From NCBI RefSeq assembly GCF_004342625.1, contig NZ_SMAH01000003.1, forward strand, positions 62,001 through 126,000: a stretch of DNA of 64,000 nucleotides, written 5' to 3'. The notes under the pieces were generated by a model, which was given only the letters and a program-made list of their open reading frames with translations, did not search any database and was not told the DNA's origin. The DNA comes from Tepidimonas ignava (GTDB lineage Bacteria; Pseudomonadota; Gammaproteobacteria; Burkholderiales; Burkholderiaceae_C). A program made the translations under genes and the position numbers. Shown in pieces: positions 39,157 to 51,600 of this stretch. The stretch's first letter is position 1, and each line of letters begins with the position of its first letter.

Positions 39157-40053
39157 ATGGCAGTTTACAGCATGACCGGCTACGCGGCCCTGACGGGTGC
39201 CGTCGAGGCCGAATCCGGTACGGCAGCCGCCGCAGCGCTGCGCGTCGAAGTGCGCGCCGTCAATGGCCGTTTTTTGGACCTGACGCTGCGCCTGCCCGAC
39301 GAGTTGCGCGCGGCTGAGCCGGCGCTGCGCGAGAGCGTGTCGGCGCGGGTGCGGCGCGGCAAGCTGGAGGTGCGCGTCAGCTTCGACGCCACCGACGGAA
39401 CCGCGGTGCGCGTGCCCAGCGCCGCCGAGTTGCAGCGCCTGGCCACGGCCCAGGAGCAGGTGCGCGCCTGGCTGCCCCAAGCCACCCCGTTGAGCGTGGC
39501 CGAAGTGCTGCAGTGGGCGCAGCGCGGCGCGAGCCTGCCACCGAACACAGCCGACGCGCTGCTGGCGCTGGTGCGGCGTGCGCTGGACGAGCTCCAGGCG
39601 GCGCGCGCCCGCGAGGGCGAGCGCCTGGCCTTGATGTTGCATGATCGCGTGCATCGGTTGCGCACCCTGGCGGCGCAGGCCGAACCGCTGGTGCCGCAAG
39701 CCGTGGCGCAGCAGCGCGAGCGCTACCTGCAACGCCTGCACGAAGCGCTGGCCGACGCGCGCGTCGATGCGGCCACGATGCAAGAACGTGCCCTGGCCGA
39801 AGCCGCCGCCTACGCGCTGCGCATCGATGTGGCCGAGGAACTGACCCGCCTGCGCTCGCACCTGGACGAGATCGAGCGGTTGCTGCACCAAGGGGGCGAA
39901 GTGGGCAAGCGGCTCGACTTTCTGATCCAGGAGCTGCACCGCGAGGCCAACACGCTGGGCTCCAAAGCCGCCAACCTGGAGCTGACGCGCCTGAGCGTGG
40001 ACATGAAGGTGCTGATCGAACAAATGCGCGAGCAGGTGCAAAACCTCGAGTGA
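39157..40053 (+). CDS. yicC: YicC family endoribonuclease-like protein
   Basis: Product of 298 residues starting [10 protein letters not shown], the typical YicC N-terminus, with the [18 protein letters not shown] segment, and the C-terminal domain containing [17 protein letters not shown] and [22 protein letters not shown]. YicC proteins have been linked to small-RNA turnover as endoribonucleases; that activity is inferred from the family. It is divergent from the protein kinase gene across 78 bases, and gmk follows directly, the common yicC-gmk order. Confidence 0.94.
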   Translation: MAVYSMTGYAALTGAVEAESGTAAAAALRVEVRAVNGRFLDLTLRLPDELRAAEPALRESVSARVRRGKLEVRVSFDATDGTAVRVPSAAELQRLATAQEQVRAWLPQATPLSVAEVLQWAQRGASLPPNTADALLALVRRALDELQAARAREGERLALMLHDRVHRLRTLAAQAEPLVPQAVAQQRERYLQRLHEALADARVDAATMQERALAEAAAYALRIDVAEELTRLRSHLDEIERLLHQGGEVGKRLDFLIQELHREANTLGSKAANLELTRLSVDMKVLIEQMREQVQNLE

Positions 40054-40061
40054 GTGTCGAC

Positions 40062-40691
40062 ATGCAGCAACCCGGCAACCTGTTCGTCATCGCCGCCCCC
40101 AGCGGGGCGGGCAAGTCCAGCCTGGTCAAAGCGCTGCTGGAGGTGGACGCCCAGCTCAAGCTGTCGATCTCACACACCACGCGCGCGCCACGCGGACAAG
40201 AGGTGCACGGGCGCGAGTACTACTTCGTCAGCGACGCCGAGTTCGATCGCATGATCGCCGAGGGCGCCTTCATCGAGTGGGCGCAGGTGCACGGACGGCG
40301 CTACGGCACCTCGCGCCAGGCCATCGAGGCGCGCGTCGCTGCCGGTGAGGACATCGTGCTGGAGATCGACTACCAAGGTGCGCTGCAAATCCGGCGCCAG
40401 TTCCCGGCGGCGGTGCTGATCTTCATTCTGCCCCCCAGTTGGGACGAACTGCGCGCGCGGCTGCAACGGCGCGGCGAAGACAGCCCCGACGTCATTGAGC
40501 TGCGGCTGCGCAACGCTGCGCAGGAAATGGCGCACGTCGACGCCTTCGACTTCGTTATAATCAACGAAGTCTTTGAGCGCGCGCTGTTCGATCTGAAAAC
40601 GATCACCCACTCGCAGCGTCTGCGCGTGGCCGCGCAGCGCCGCAGCCGCGCCGACGTGTTTGCCGCGCTCGGCCTCACCCCCAACCCTTGA
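40062..40691 (+). CDS. gmk: Guanylate kinase
   Basis: Converts GMP to GDP. The 209-residue product has the P-loop [10 protein letters not shown], then [19 protein letters not shown] and [11 protein letters not shown]. The ATG at 40062 gives the family start ([14 protein letters not shown]); a GTG at 40050 overlapping the yicC stop would add four residues. It forms a coupled yicC-gmk-rpoZ unit. GDP made here is also a precursor for the (p)ppGpp enzyme encoded downstream. Confidence 0.96.
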   Translation: MQQPGNLFVIAAPSGAGKSSLVKALLEVDAQLKLSISHTTRAPRGQEVHGREYYFVSDAEFDRMIAEGAFIEWAQVHGRRYGTSRQAIEARVAAGEDIVLEIDYQGALQIRRQFPAAVLIFILPPSWDELRARLQRRGEDSPDVIELRLRNAAQEMAHVDAFDFVIINEVFERALFDLKTITHSQRLRVAAQRRSRADVFAALGLTPNP

Positions 40692-40712
40692 CCGCACCAT
40701 CCGGAGGTTTCC

Positions 40713-40916
40713 ATGGCACGCATCACCGTCGAAGATTGCCTGGAAAAAATCCCCAACCGCTTCCAACTCGTGCTGGCCGCCACCTACCGCGCCCGCATGC
40801 TCAGCCAGGGCCATGCGCCCAAGGTCGAGACGCGCAACAAGCCGGCCGTCACCGCGCTGCGCGAGATCGCGGCCGGCCTGGTCGGGCTGGAAATGCTGCG
40901 CAAGGTCCCGGTCTGA
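40713..40916 (+). CDS. rpoZ: DNA-directed RNA polymerase omega subunit
   Basis: Small subunit (67 residues) that helps assemble RNA polymerase and contributes to the ppGpp site. It starts [20 protein letters not shown] and continues with AATYRARML and [11 protein letters not shown], all family features. CGGAGG lies just upstream of the ATG. A strong terminator follows 24 bases after the stop. Confidence 0.97.
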   Translation: MARITVEDCLEKIPNRFQLVLAATYRARMLSQGHAPKVETRNKPAVTALREIAAGLVGLEMLRKVPV

Positions 40917-40939
40917 CGGCCATCATGGCCATCGCCGCG

Positions 40940-40965
40940 AGGCACCCCCGTCGGGTGCCTTTTTT
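40940..40965 (+). terminator. Rho-independent terminator after rpoZ
   Basis: AGGCACCC and GGGTGCCT form an 8-bp stem with a five-base loop, followed by TTTTTT. It ends 15 bases before the start of the (p)ppGpp enzyme gene. Confidence 0.85.
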
Positions 40966-40968
40966 GTT

Positions 40969-40974
40969 TACAGT
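40969..40974 (+). promoter_or_regulatory. -10-like hexamer six bases before the (p)ppGpp enzyme start
   Basis: TACAGT lies between the T-run of the rpoZ terminator and the GTG at 40981, with six bases (ACGGGG) between. It would give a leaderless transcript and re-start transcription after the terminator. The -35 position falls in the terminator stem. Confidence 0.45.
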
Positions 40975-40980
40975 ACGGGG

Positions 40981-43266
<2,286 letters not shown>

Positions 43267-43284
43267 ACGCCCGACCGTGGGCGG

Positions 43285-43845
43285 TCAGGTGGGGGCCGGG
43301 TAGCTGACGCGCACCACCTCCAACGTTTGCACGCCGGCGGGCGTGTGCAAGCGCACCTCGTCCCCCTCGCGTGCCTTCAGCAGCGCTTGCGCCACCGGCG
43401 ACACCCAACTGATCTGCCCCTGGGCGCTGTCGGCCTCGTCGATGCCGAGGATCGTGACCGTTTCTTCACTGCCGTCGGGACGCGCGTAGGTGACGGTGGC
43501 CCCGAAAAAGACCTGATCCTTGCCGTGGTGCACGCTGGGGTCCACCACCTCGGCGATCTGCAGCCGTTTGGTCAAAAACCGAATGCGCCGGTCGATTTCG
43601 CGCAGGCGCTTTTTGCCATACAGGTAGTCGCCGTTTTCCGAGCGGTCGCCGTTGCTGGCCGCCCAGGCCACCGTCTCGACCACGCGCGGGCGTTCCTCGT
43701 CCAGCAGCCACTTGAGTTCGTCGCGCAGGCGCGCGTAGCCCTGCGGCGTGATGTAGTTCTTGCCGCCAGCCGGCAGACGCGGCTGCGCGGTCAGGTCTTC
43801 GTCCTCGTCGTCGCGATCGCTTTCGCGTGTGAATGCCTTGCTCAT
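43285..43845 (-). CDS. greB: Transcription elongation factor GreB
   Basis: Secondary-channel factor that stimulates transcript cleavage in backtracked RNA polymerase. The 186-residue product has the N-terminal coiled coil (YITPQGYARLRDELKWLL through RRIRFLTKRLQIAEVVDP) and the C-terminal FKBP-like domain (GATVTYARPDGSEETVTILG). The acidic tip residues lie in GDRSENGDYLYGKKRLREID, with the SENGDY motif typical of Gre factors. The KRL and YLYGKK pattern marks GreB. The ATG at 43845 is used; a GTG two codons upstream exists. The N-terminal 25 residues are acidic and unlike E. coli. Confidence 0.95.
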   Translation of the reverse strand: MSKAFTRESDRDDEDEDLTAQPRLPAGGKNYITPQGYARLRDELKWLLDEERPRVVETVAWAASNGDRSENGDYLYGKKRLREIDRRIRFLTKRLQIAEVVDPSVHHGKDQVFFGATVTYARPDGSEETVTILGIDEADSAQGQISWVSPVAQALLKAREGDEVRLHTPAGVQTLEVVRVSYPAPT

Positions 43846-43951
43846 GGTCACCCATGCAGTCGTTGGTCGGTCGCGCCACAGCGCTCACATCCCCCACACC
43901 CCCACGGTGCGGTTCCCCACCCGCTCGGTGCGCGGCGCGATCAGCACGCGT

Positions 43952-45085
43952 TCATGCCGTTGGCGATGGTGCCTGAACATCACGTCCAAGCACCTGCTCG
44001 ATCAACCGTGCGTAGATCCGGTTGGCTGCACGCATCTGGGGTCGCAGCGCCACCAAGCCGGCGTCCTCCACGTACTCGACGTCGTCGATGCTGGGTAGGG
44101 GGTCCCACAGTGCTTGGCCACCGGCCAGCAGCGGGGCAATGACGCGGTGCACGCGCGGCTCGCGCAGCTTGTCGGTGAGCTGGTCCAGGTGCGTGGCGCG
44201 ACTCTGGATGAGCCGCTCGCGCGCAGCCCAGTAGTGCGCCAGCGTCACGGGCAGCGCACGGTTGCGCCTCAGCTCTTTGTTTTCCCACGTGCATTCGTGC
44301 CCAAGCGCATTGACCAGCCACGGCTGCCCCTGGGTGTCTTGCCACAGCTCGGGCCAGATGGCCTCGTCAAACACCTGGCCCGTGGCCTCGGTGTGCTGCC
44401 GCCACAGCGCCACCGTCTCCTCACGGCTGAAGTTGCCCAGCCGCAGCGACTTGGCCTTGATGTTGAAGGCGCTGCCGCCCGTGATGATGTCGCCGCCGCC
44501 GCTGTGGATGCGGTAGTCGCGCACATCGCGCACGCCGCACAGCACCACCGTTTGCGGAAACGCCTGCGGGCGCTGCGCGTAGCCGGCGCGGATTTGCCTC
44601 AGCAGAGAGATGAGCGTGTCGCCCACCAGCGCGTCCACTTCATCCAGCAGCAGCACCGCCGGGTGGGCGGGGTCCAGTTGGCTCCAGTGCGCCAGCAGGC
44701 GTGAGAGTTTTTCTTCGGCTTCAACGGTGCGCCCCTCGCCACGCAGCAGCCAGTCGTCCAACCGGGTGTCACCCAGGTACACCTGGGCGCTGCGGGCAAT
44801 GGCGCTGCAAGCGGCCGTGATGCCGCGCTCAACGTTGCCGCGTGCGGCCTGCGCGGTTTCGATGTTGGCGTACAGTGCCCGGTACCGGCCTTGGGCGTTG
44901 AGGTGCGCCATCAGCGCCAGCAGCACGGTGGTTTTGCCCGTTTGGCGCGGCGCGTGCAGCACGAAGTAGCGCTGCGCTTCGATCAGCGCTTCGATCTCTT
45001 GTACATCCACCCGCGCCAGCGGGTCGAGCAGGTAGTGCAGCTCCGGCTTGCTGGGGCCGGCGGTGTTGAACTGCTTGTCGGCCAT
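43952..45085 (-). CDS. AAA-like domain ATPase of unknown function
   Basis: Product of 377 residues with Walker A APRQTGKTTVLLALM (about 46-60) and Walker B AVLLLDEVDAL, followed by a sensor-like VVLCGVRDVRDYR. The C-terminal 200 residues (HTEATGQVFDEAIWP, LVNALGHE) resemble the AAA-like domain family found as isolated genes in many bacteria, some of which carry a nuclease domain; none is visible here. Role unknown. It is alone between greB and recC and is not part of the conserved blocks on either side, so it may have been gained. TACACT lies six bases before the ATG and there is no Shine-Dalgarno. Confidence 0.85.
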   Translation of the reverse strand: MADKQFNTAGPSKPELHYLLDPLARVDVQEIEALIEAQRYFVLHAPRQTGKTTVLLALMAHLNAQGRYRALYANIETAQAARGNVERGITAACSAIARSAQVYLGDTRLDDWLLRGEGRTVEAEEKLSRLLAHWSQLDPAHPAVLLLDEVDALVGDTLISLLRQIRAGYAQRPQAFPQTVVLCGVRDVRDYRIHSGGGDIITGGSAFNIKAKSLRLGNFSREETVALWRQHTEATGQVFDEAIWPELWQDTQGQPWLVNALGHECTWENKELRRNRALPVTLAHYWAARERLIQSRATHLDQLTDKLREPRVHRVIAPLLAGGQALWDPLPSIDDVEYVEDAGLVALRPQMRAANRIYARLIEQVLGRDVQAPSPTA

Positions 45086-45091
45086 GGACGC

Positions 45092-45097
45092 AGTGTA
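45092..45097 (-). promoter_or_regulatory. -10-like hexamer six bases before the AAA ATPase start
   Basis: TACACT on the minus strand is followed by GCGTCC and the ATG at 45085. It is another case of exact leaderless spacing. Confidence 0.45.
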
Positions 45098-45133
45098 GCG
45101 CGTGGGGCTGAGCCTCGTGGCGGACGGTTTTGC

Positions 45134-45139
45134 TACATT
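45134..45139 (+). promoter_or_regulatory. recCBD operon extended -10 candidate
   Basis: TACATT preceded by TGC (TGCTACATT) lies 28 bases before the recC ATG in the 82-base divergent gap. No clear -35 is visible. Confidence 0.4.
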
Positions 45140-45167
45140 TGCCGCGCTGTCACCTCCGCGCCCCGCC

Positions 45168-48100
45168 ATGCCTGCCTTGCACGTCCACCTGTCCCACCGC
45201 CCGGAGCGGTTGCTGGCTTTGGCCACCCGCCACGCGCTGGCCCCGCAGCTGGATGTGGACCCGCTCGCGCCCCGCGTTTGGCTGGTGCCCAGCCACGGCA
45301 TCGCGCAGTGGGTGCAGCAAAGCATCGCCCAGCACCACGGCGTGTGCGCGGGGCATGACATGCGCTTGCCCGCGCAGTGGCTGTGGCAGCTGTACCGTAG
45401 CGTGCTCGGGCACGACGCGGTGCCGGACGAAGCGCCGCTGGACCGCGGACCGCTGCGCTGGCGTCTGTGGCGGCTGCTGCCCACGCTGGCCAGCCAGCCC
45501 GACGCCGACCGCTACGCCCCGTTGCTGACCTACCTAGGCCAAGGCGACCTGCACCGGCGGGCGCAGTTGGCGTGGCGCATCGCCGACCTGTTCGACCAGT
45601 ACCAAATCTACCGCGCCGATTGGCTGGACGACTGGGCGCGGGGGCTGGATCGGCTGCGCGACGCCGAGGGCCGTGTGCGCGAGGTGCCGCACGACGAGCG
45701 CTGGCAGCCTGCGCTGTGGCGGCTGTTGCGCGCCGATGCGCTGGCCGAGGGCCACCGTTGGCCCAGCCGCAGCGAGCTGCATGCGGCGTTCGTCCAACGG
45801 GCCCGCACCCTGCCTGCCGCGCCGGGCGTGCCGCCGCGCTTGACGGTGTTTGGCCTCAGCGCCATCACCCCGGACGTGTTGCAAGCGTTGCGCCTGTGCG
45901 CCCGCTGGTGCGACGTGGCGATGTTCATCGTCAACCCGAGCCTGACCGACTGGTTCGATCGCGTCGGTGCGCAAGCCGGGCACCCCCTGCTGGCGGCCTG
46001 GGGGCGGCAGGGGCGGGATTGCATCGCCGGGCTGCACCAGCTGGCCGACGCGGCCCCGGATGGCGACCCCGAAGTCCGGTTGCACGAACACTTCGATGAC
46101 GGCACCGCGGCGGACCGCGCGCCCGCGCACCTTCTGGCGCAGTTGCAGGACGACATCCTGCACGGCCGTGCCGAGGGCGAATCGAGCTGGCCCGCGGTGG
46201 ACCCGCAGCGCGACGGCTCGCTGCGCATGCACATTGGGCACACGCCGTTGCGCGAGGTGGAAGTGCTGCACGACCAGGTGCTGGCCGCGTTGCAGCGCGA
46301 CCCCACGCTGCAACCGCGCGACATCGCGGTTTTTGTGCCCGACGTGCCCACCTACGCACCGTTTGTGCACGCGGTGTGGGGCAGCCTCCCGCCGCACGAC
46401 CCGCGCCATGTGCCGTACACGGTGAGCGACACGGGCGACCCCGAAGCCCAGCGCCTGCACGAACTGGTGCGCGCCCTGCTGCAGCTGGACCAGGCGCGCT
46501 GGCAAGGCAGCCAGGTGCTGGATTGGCTGGACGTGCCCGCACTGGCGCACGCCTTCGACCTGCAGCCCGACGAGGTCGAGACCCTGGCGCGCTGGCGCGA
46601 GCGCGCCGGCATCCGCTGGGCGTTGGACGCCGAACACAAACAGCACCTGGGTCTGACCCAACCCACCGACCCGCAGGCCGAACGCCTGACTTGGCGGGAC
46701 GGATTGCAGCGGCTGTGGTTGGGCTACGCCATCGGCGACGACGAGGCCGTGTGGGCTGACCGGGCGCTGCCCGCGCGGGGGGTGGCGGTGCTGCAAGCGC
46801 CGCTGCTGGCCAAGCTGCAGGCGCTGGTCGATGCGCTGGACGCCTGGCAGCGCACGCTGCGGCAGCCCGCCCCGGCCAACGCCTGGCACCAGCGTCTGCA
46901 CGGCATGCTCGACAGCCTGCTGGCGCCCACCAGCGACGCCGAGCGCCGCACCGTGGGTGACCTGCGCAGCGCGCTGGACCGCTGGGCGCAACACGCCGCG
47001 GCCGCGGGCGACGACCCCATCCCCGCCGCCGTGGTGGCCGATGCCTGGCTGGCCCTGGCCGCCCCCGCGGCCGTGGGGCAGCGCTTCCTGGCGGGTGGGG
47101 TGACGTTCGCCACCTTGATGCCGATGCGCTCGGTGCCGTTTCGGCGCGTGTACCTGTTGGGCATGCACGATGGCGCCTACCCCCGGCGTGACACCCACGA
47201 TGCGCATGACCTGATGGCCGCCCTGCCGCGCCCCGGCGACCGCCTGCGCCGATACGAAGACCACTACCTTTTCTTGGAGGCCGTGCTGGCCGCACGGGAG
47301 CATCTGAGCATCAGTTGGGTGGGGCGCAGCCCCGTGGACGACACCCCGGCGCAACCCTCGCTGCTGGTGACGCAGCTGCGGGATCATTTGCGGCGCCACT
47401 GGCGGCTGGTGGGCCACACCCCTGGAGATACCGCCAACCATGATGCGCTGCTGAATGCGCTCACCACCCAACACGCGCTGCAGCCGTTCGCGCCTGCCAA
47501 CTATGCCTCGACGCCCCCCGCCGACCCCGCGCCACCGCTGGACGCGCAACGCTTCAGCTACGCCGCGCACTGGCTGGCATCCCCCCCTGCCGCGGCGGGG
47601 GTGGCGCCGGCGTGGGAACGTCCCGCCCAGGTCAACCTGGGGATGCTGGCCGATCTGCTGCACGACCCGGTGCGGGGTTGGACGCAACAGCGGCTGCGCA
47701 TCGGCCTGCCGGACGAGGAGCCGGACACCGACCTCGACACCGAACCGTTCGAGCCTGACGGGCTGCAGCGCTGGCGCGCCGAGCTGACGTGGGTGCAGGC
47801 CGCGGTCCGAGCCTGCATGCAAGGAGCCACGCAGCAAGACATCCAACACGCGGCCCTCGACGCCTGGCGCCGCGCCCAGTGGAGCGGCCTGTGGCCGCTG
47901 GGTGCAGCGGGCGAACACCAACGGCGCGATGCTGACGAACGCTTGCAGCGTTTGGTGCAGCACGTCCAGGGCTTCTTGACAACCTTCCCCCAGCCCTGCG
48001 ACGCGCGCCCGCGGCTGCGCACCGTGGTCGAGATCCCGTCGTCGGCGCCGATACCGTTCGACGCGGTGTTGCCCGCCGTGCGCCGCAGCGACGATGGCCG

Positions 48101-48665
48101 CTACGCCCGGCTGGTCGTGCAGGGCAGCCGCCTGCTCGACAGCAAAAGCCTCAACAGCAAGCGGTGGCGGCTGGCCGCCCTGTGGCGCGTGTGGGTGGAG
48201 CACGTCGCGCTGCAGCTGGCGCTGGGCGCCACCGCCACCTGCGTGGTCTCGCCGATGGGCAACGCGTGGCTTCGCCCGGTGGACACCACGCTGGCGCGCG
48301 ACGTCTGGCAATCCCTGTGGGAAGCCTGGACCACCGGCCTGGGACCCCAACCGCTGCCGCTGCCGCGCCACGCCGCCGCGGCGTACTTTCAGGCGCTGCG
48401 CAGCACATCCGAACCCGACACGGACGCGCGGCTGCGCGCTTGGGACCAAGCCCGCGAAGCGTACGAAGACAGGGGCCATGGTCTGGCGCGCGATGCCCTG
48501 TGGCGGCGCCACTACCCCACGTTCGAAGCGCTGGCCGGCCCGCGCGAGGCGCACGACGACCGCCCCTTTGCCCGATGGACCGAGCGCATCGTGCAACCGC
48601 TGCGCGCCCACGTGGCCAGCAGCCTCGACACCCCCACGGACGGAGACCCGCCCGATGACGCCTGA
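45168..48665 (+). CDS. recC: Exodeoxyribonuclease V gamma subunit (RecC)
   Basis: Chi-recognising subunit of RecBCD. The 1165-residue product has the family start MPALHVHLSHRPERL, the WLVPSHGIAQWVQQSIA and MRLPAQWLWQLY segments, and the degenerate helicase and nuclease-like domains that RecC uses as a scaffold and Chi scanner. No catalytic Walker A is expected or seen. The ATG at 45168 is chosen from homology; an upstream in-frame start at 45102 is unlikely. The 3' end overlaps recB by 11 bases. Confidence 0.95.
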   Translation: MPALHVHLSHRPERLLALATRHALAPQLDVDPLAPRVWLVPSHGIAQWVQQSIAQHHGVCAGHDMRLPAQWLWQLYRSVLGHDAVPDEAPLDRGPLRWRLWRLLPTLASQPDADRYAPLLTYLGQGDLHRRAQLAWRIADLFDQYQIYRADWLDDWARGLDRLRDAEGRVREVPHDERWQPALWRLLRADALAEGHRWPSRSELHAAFVQRARTLPAAPGVPPRLTVFGLSAITPDVLQALRLCARWCDVAMFIVNPSLTDWFDRVGAQAGHPLLAAWGRQGRDCIAGLHQLADAAPDGDPEVRLHEHFDDGTAADRAPAHLLAQLQDDILHGRAEGESSWPAVDPQRDGSLRMHIGHTPLREVEVLHDQVLAALQRDPTLQPRDIAVFVPDVPTYAPFVHAVWGSLPPHDPRHVPYTVSDTGDPEAQRLHELVRALLQLDQARWQGSQVLDWLDVPALAHAFDLQPDEVETLARWRERAGIRWALDAEHKQHLGLTQPTDPQAERLTWRDGLQRLWLGYAIGDDEAVWADRALPARGVAVLQAPLLAKLQALVDALDAWQRTLRQPAPANAWHQRLHGMLDSLLAPTSDAERRTVGDLRSALDRWAQHAAAAGDDPIPAAVVADAWLALAAPAAVGQRFLAGGVTFATLMPMRSVPFRRVYLLGMHDGAYPRRDTHDAHDLMAALPRPGDRLRRYEDHYLFLEAVLAAREHLSISWVGRSPVDDTPAQPSLLVTQLRDHLRRHWRLVGHTPGDTANHDALLNALTTQHALQPFAPANYASTPPADPAPPLDAQRFSYAAHWLASPPAAAGVAPAWERPAQVNLGMLADLLHDPVRGWTQQRLRIGLPDEEPDTDLDTEPFEPDGLQRWRAELTWVQAAVRACMQGATQQDIQHAALDAWRRAQWSGLWPLGAAGEHQRRDADERLQRLVQHVQGFLTTFPQPCDARPRLRTVVEIPSSAPIPFDAVLPAVRRSDDGRYARLVVQGSRLLDSKSLNSKRWRLAALWRVWVEHVALQLALGATATCVVSPMGNAWLRPVDTTLARDVWQSLWEAWTTGLGPQPLPLPRHAAAAYFQALRSTSEPDTDARLRAWDQAREAYEDRGHGLARDALWRRHYPTFEALAGPREAHDDRPFARWTERIVQPLRAHVASSLDTPTDGDPPDDA

Positions 48666-51600
48666 GCCCCGCGACCTGGACGCGCTGGCGCTGCCGCTGC
48701 AGGGCAGCCACCTGATCGAAGCCAGCGCGGGCAGCGGCAAGACATGGAACATCGCGCTGCTGTACGTGCGGCTGGTGCTGGGCGCTGCCCCCGGCCAGCC
48801 GGGCTTGCCGCCGCTGGACGCACGCCGCATCCTGGTGGTCACCTACACCGACGCCGCCACCCAGGAGCTGCGCAGCCGCATCCACACCCGCCTGCGGCAA
48901 GCGGTGCAGGTCATGCAAGGCGCGCCCAACACGGCCAGCGACGACACCGCGGCGCTGGCCGCCCTGCGTGCGCTGCGCGAGCACTACCCGGCGGCCCAAT
49001 GGCCGGCCCTGGCCGCGCGCCTCGACGCGGCCGCGCAGGCCCTGGACGAGGCCCCGATCAGCACCATCCACGGTTGGTGCCAACGCATCCTGCGCGAACA
49101 CGCCTTGCTCAGCGGCGAGCCGTTCGCCTTGGAGGTGCTGACCGACACCGCCGCGCTGCTGCAACAGTGCGCGCAGGATTGGTGGCGCGTGCACGTGCAG
49201 CCCCTGCCAACCGAACTGGCCAGCGCGGTCCTGGCGTCCTACCCCCACCCGCGGGCGGTGCTGGACGCTGTCAAACCTCTGCTGGAACACGCCGCGTCGT
49301 GGGCCGCGGCGCTGCCCGGCGGCGCCGACACGCCCCTGCCCACGCTGCTGCAGCAGGCCCAAGCCCAGCGCCGCGCGGCCCTGCAGGCCCTCAAAGCGCC
49401 GCTGCACGCTTGGGCAGACGAAGCCGACAAGGTGCTGACGGCACACGCGTTGCTCGCCCGCCTGGGACGTCCGGCCGACGTGCGCGGCTGGCTCGACAAG
49501 CTGCGGCGCTGGTCGGCAGAGCCCGACGATGCCCGCCTCCCACTGACCCACACCGCCCGCCAACGCCTGACCCTGGCACACCTGCAGCAGACCGAAGGCA
49601 CGTTGCCGCCCGAGGCCGAGAACCTGGACCTGTGGCGCGCGCTGCGCCACCTCGAGCAGGCCCTGCGCAGCCTGCCCGACGTGGCCGGCGCCGTGGTCCG
49701 CCACGCCGCCGCCTGGATCGACCAGCGCATGCGCGCCCAGCTGCGCCAGCAGCAGAGCCTGACCTACGACGAAATGCTGCGCCGCGTCGACGAAGCGTTG
49801 AGCGGCCCCCATGGGCCGGCCTTGGCGGCGCGCCTGCGCCAGCGTCAACCGGCGGCCCTGGTGGACGAGTTTCAGGACACCGATCCGCGCCAGTGGCGCA
49901 TCCTGCGCGCCATCTACCAGCCTGAGCGCGCTGCGCCCGACACCGCGCTGCTGCTGATCGGCGACCCTAAGCAGGCCATCTACGCCTTTCGCCACGCCGA
50001 CATCCACAGCTACCTGCAAGCGCGCCGCGCCTGCGGGCCGCGCGTGTGGCGGCTGGGCACCAACCACCGCAGCAGCGAAGCCATGGTGCGGGCCGTCAAC
50101 GCCCTGTTCGCGCACGCCGAACACCAATCGCCCGACGGGGCCTTCGGGTTCGGTGGCGGTGGCACCGGGCAGGTGCCTTTCGTCCCGGTGCAGCCGCGCG
50201 GCCTGGCGCTGCGCTGGTGCGAAGGCGGACGCGACAACGCCCCAGCGCTGACGCTGGCCCTGCCCCCGTCAGGCGACGCGGCGCCCCATGACACCCTGGC
50301 CCAGGCCTGCGCCGCCACCGTGGCGCGCTGGCTGGCCGACCCGCGCACCGGTCTTGTTGACGCCGAGGGGCGCCTGCACCGCTTGCAGCCGAGCCAAATC
50401 GCCATCCTCGTCAACGAGCGCGAGGAGGCCCAACGCATCGGCCGTGCGTTGCGCCACCACGGGCTGCCCAGCGCCTACCGCTCGGAGCGCGCGCCGGTGT
50501 GGACCACGCCCCAAGCCGAGGACTTGGCGCTGTGGCTGCAAGCGTGCGCCCGTCCGCACGACCGCGACGCCGTGGCGCACGCGCTGCTGGCGGCCAGCAC
50601 CGGCCTGGACACCGCCGAGGTGCACGCCCTGTTGGCCGACGAGCAGGGGTGGGAGCAAACGCTGCAACGCTTCGCGCACTACCACGCGCTGTGGCTGCGC
50701 CACGGGGTGTTGGCCGCCGTGCGCCAACTGATGATCGACCACGCGGTGCCCGCGCGCTTGCTGCGCCGCGCCGGCGACGCGGGCAGCGGTCGCCGTGCGC
50801 TGGTCAACCTGCTGCACCTGGCCGAGTGGCTGCAAGCGCGTGCCCCGCGCGAGGGGGTGCGAGGTATCCAAACCACCCTGACGCTGCTGCAACAAGCCCG
50901 CCGCGGGCTGCTGGGCGGGCAGGACGACGACGCCAGCGCCCCGCAGGTGCGGCTTGAGAGCGACGGCGGCGCCATCACGCTGATCACGGTGCACAAGGCC
51001 AAGGGACTGGAGTTTGACGTCGTGCTGCTGCCCTTCGGGGTGCGCCCGCGACCGCTGGCCGCCCCCAAAAGCCACCAACTCGGTGTGGTGCGCTGGCACG
51101 ACGCCGAAGGTCACCTGCACGTCACCCTCAGCGACGAAGGCGACGCATGGAGCCACGCACTGCAACGCGGCGAGCACGAGCGCCAGTTGGAAGACGTGCG
51201 CAAACTGTACGTGGCGCTGACCCGTGCGCGCCACGCCACCTGGGCGGGCATCCCGCTGGACGACGTGTTTGGCGTCAGCGCCTGGGCGCAGGTGCTGGGT
51301 TTGCCCGGCCACCACCCGGGCGAACAGGGCGTCGAGGCCATCACCCAAGCGCTGCAACGGTTGAGCGACGGCAGCGGCGGCACCATCGCGTGGCGCCCCA
51401 CAGAGGCGCTGCGCCACGCCCCGACGGCCCGGCCGCAGGACGCCGCCCCCCCGCCGCCGGCCTACCCCCACCAGGCCCGCGCGCGCGCCACCCCCACGTG
51501 GTGGATCGCCAGCTACACCGCCCTCACCCGCGCCGCCGCCGACCCCGGCCCACCGCCGGAGGCCGCCGCCGACCACCACGCGGGTGACGACGACCCCACG

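Noticed and set aside
43268-43290. A 5-bp hairpin (GACCG-TGGG-CGGTC) between the (p)ppGpp enzyme and greB
   Set aside because: It is short, includes the greB stop codon, and has no T-run; too weak to call a terminator.
45534-48842. A 1102-codon open frame antisense to recC
   Set aside because: RecC on the plus strand has clear family motifs and operon context; the antisense product is His/Gln/Gly/Arg-rich noise.
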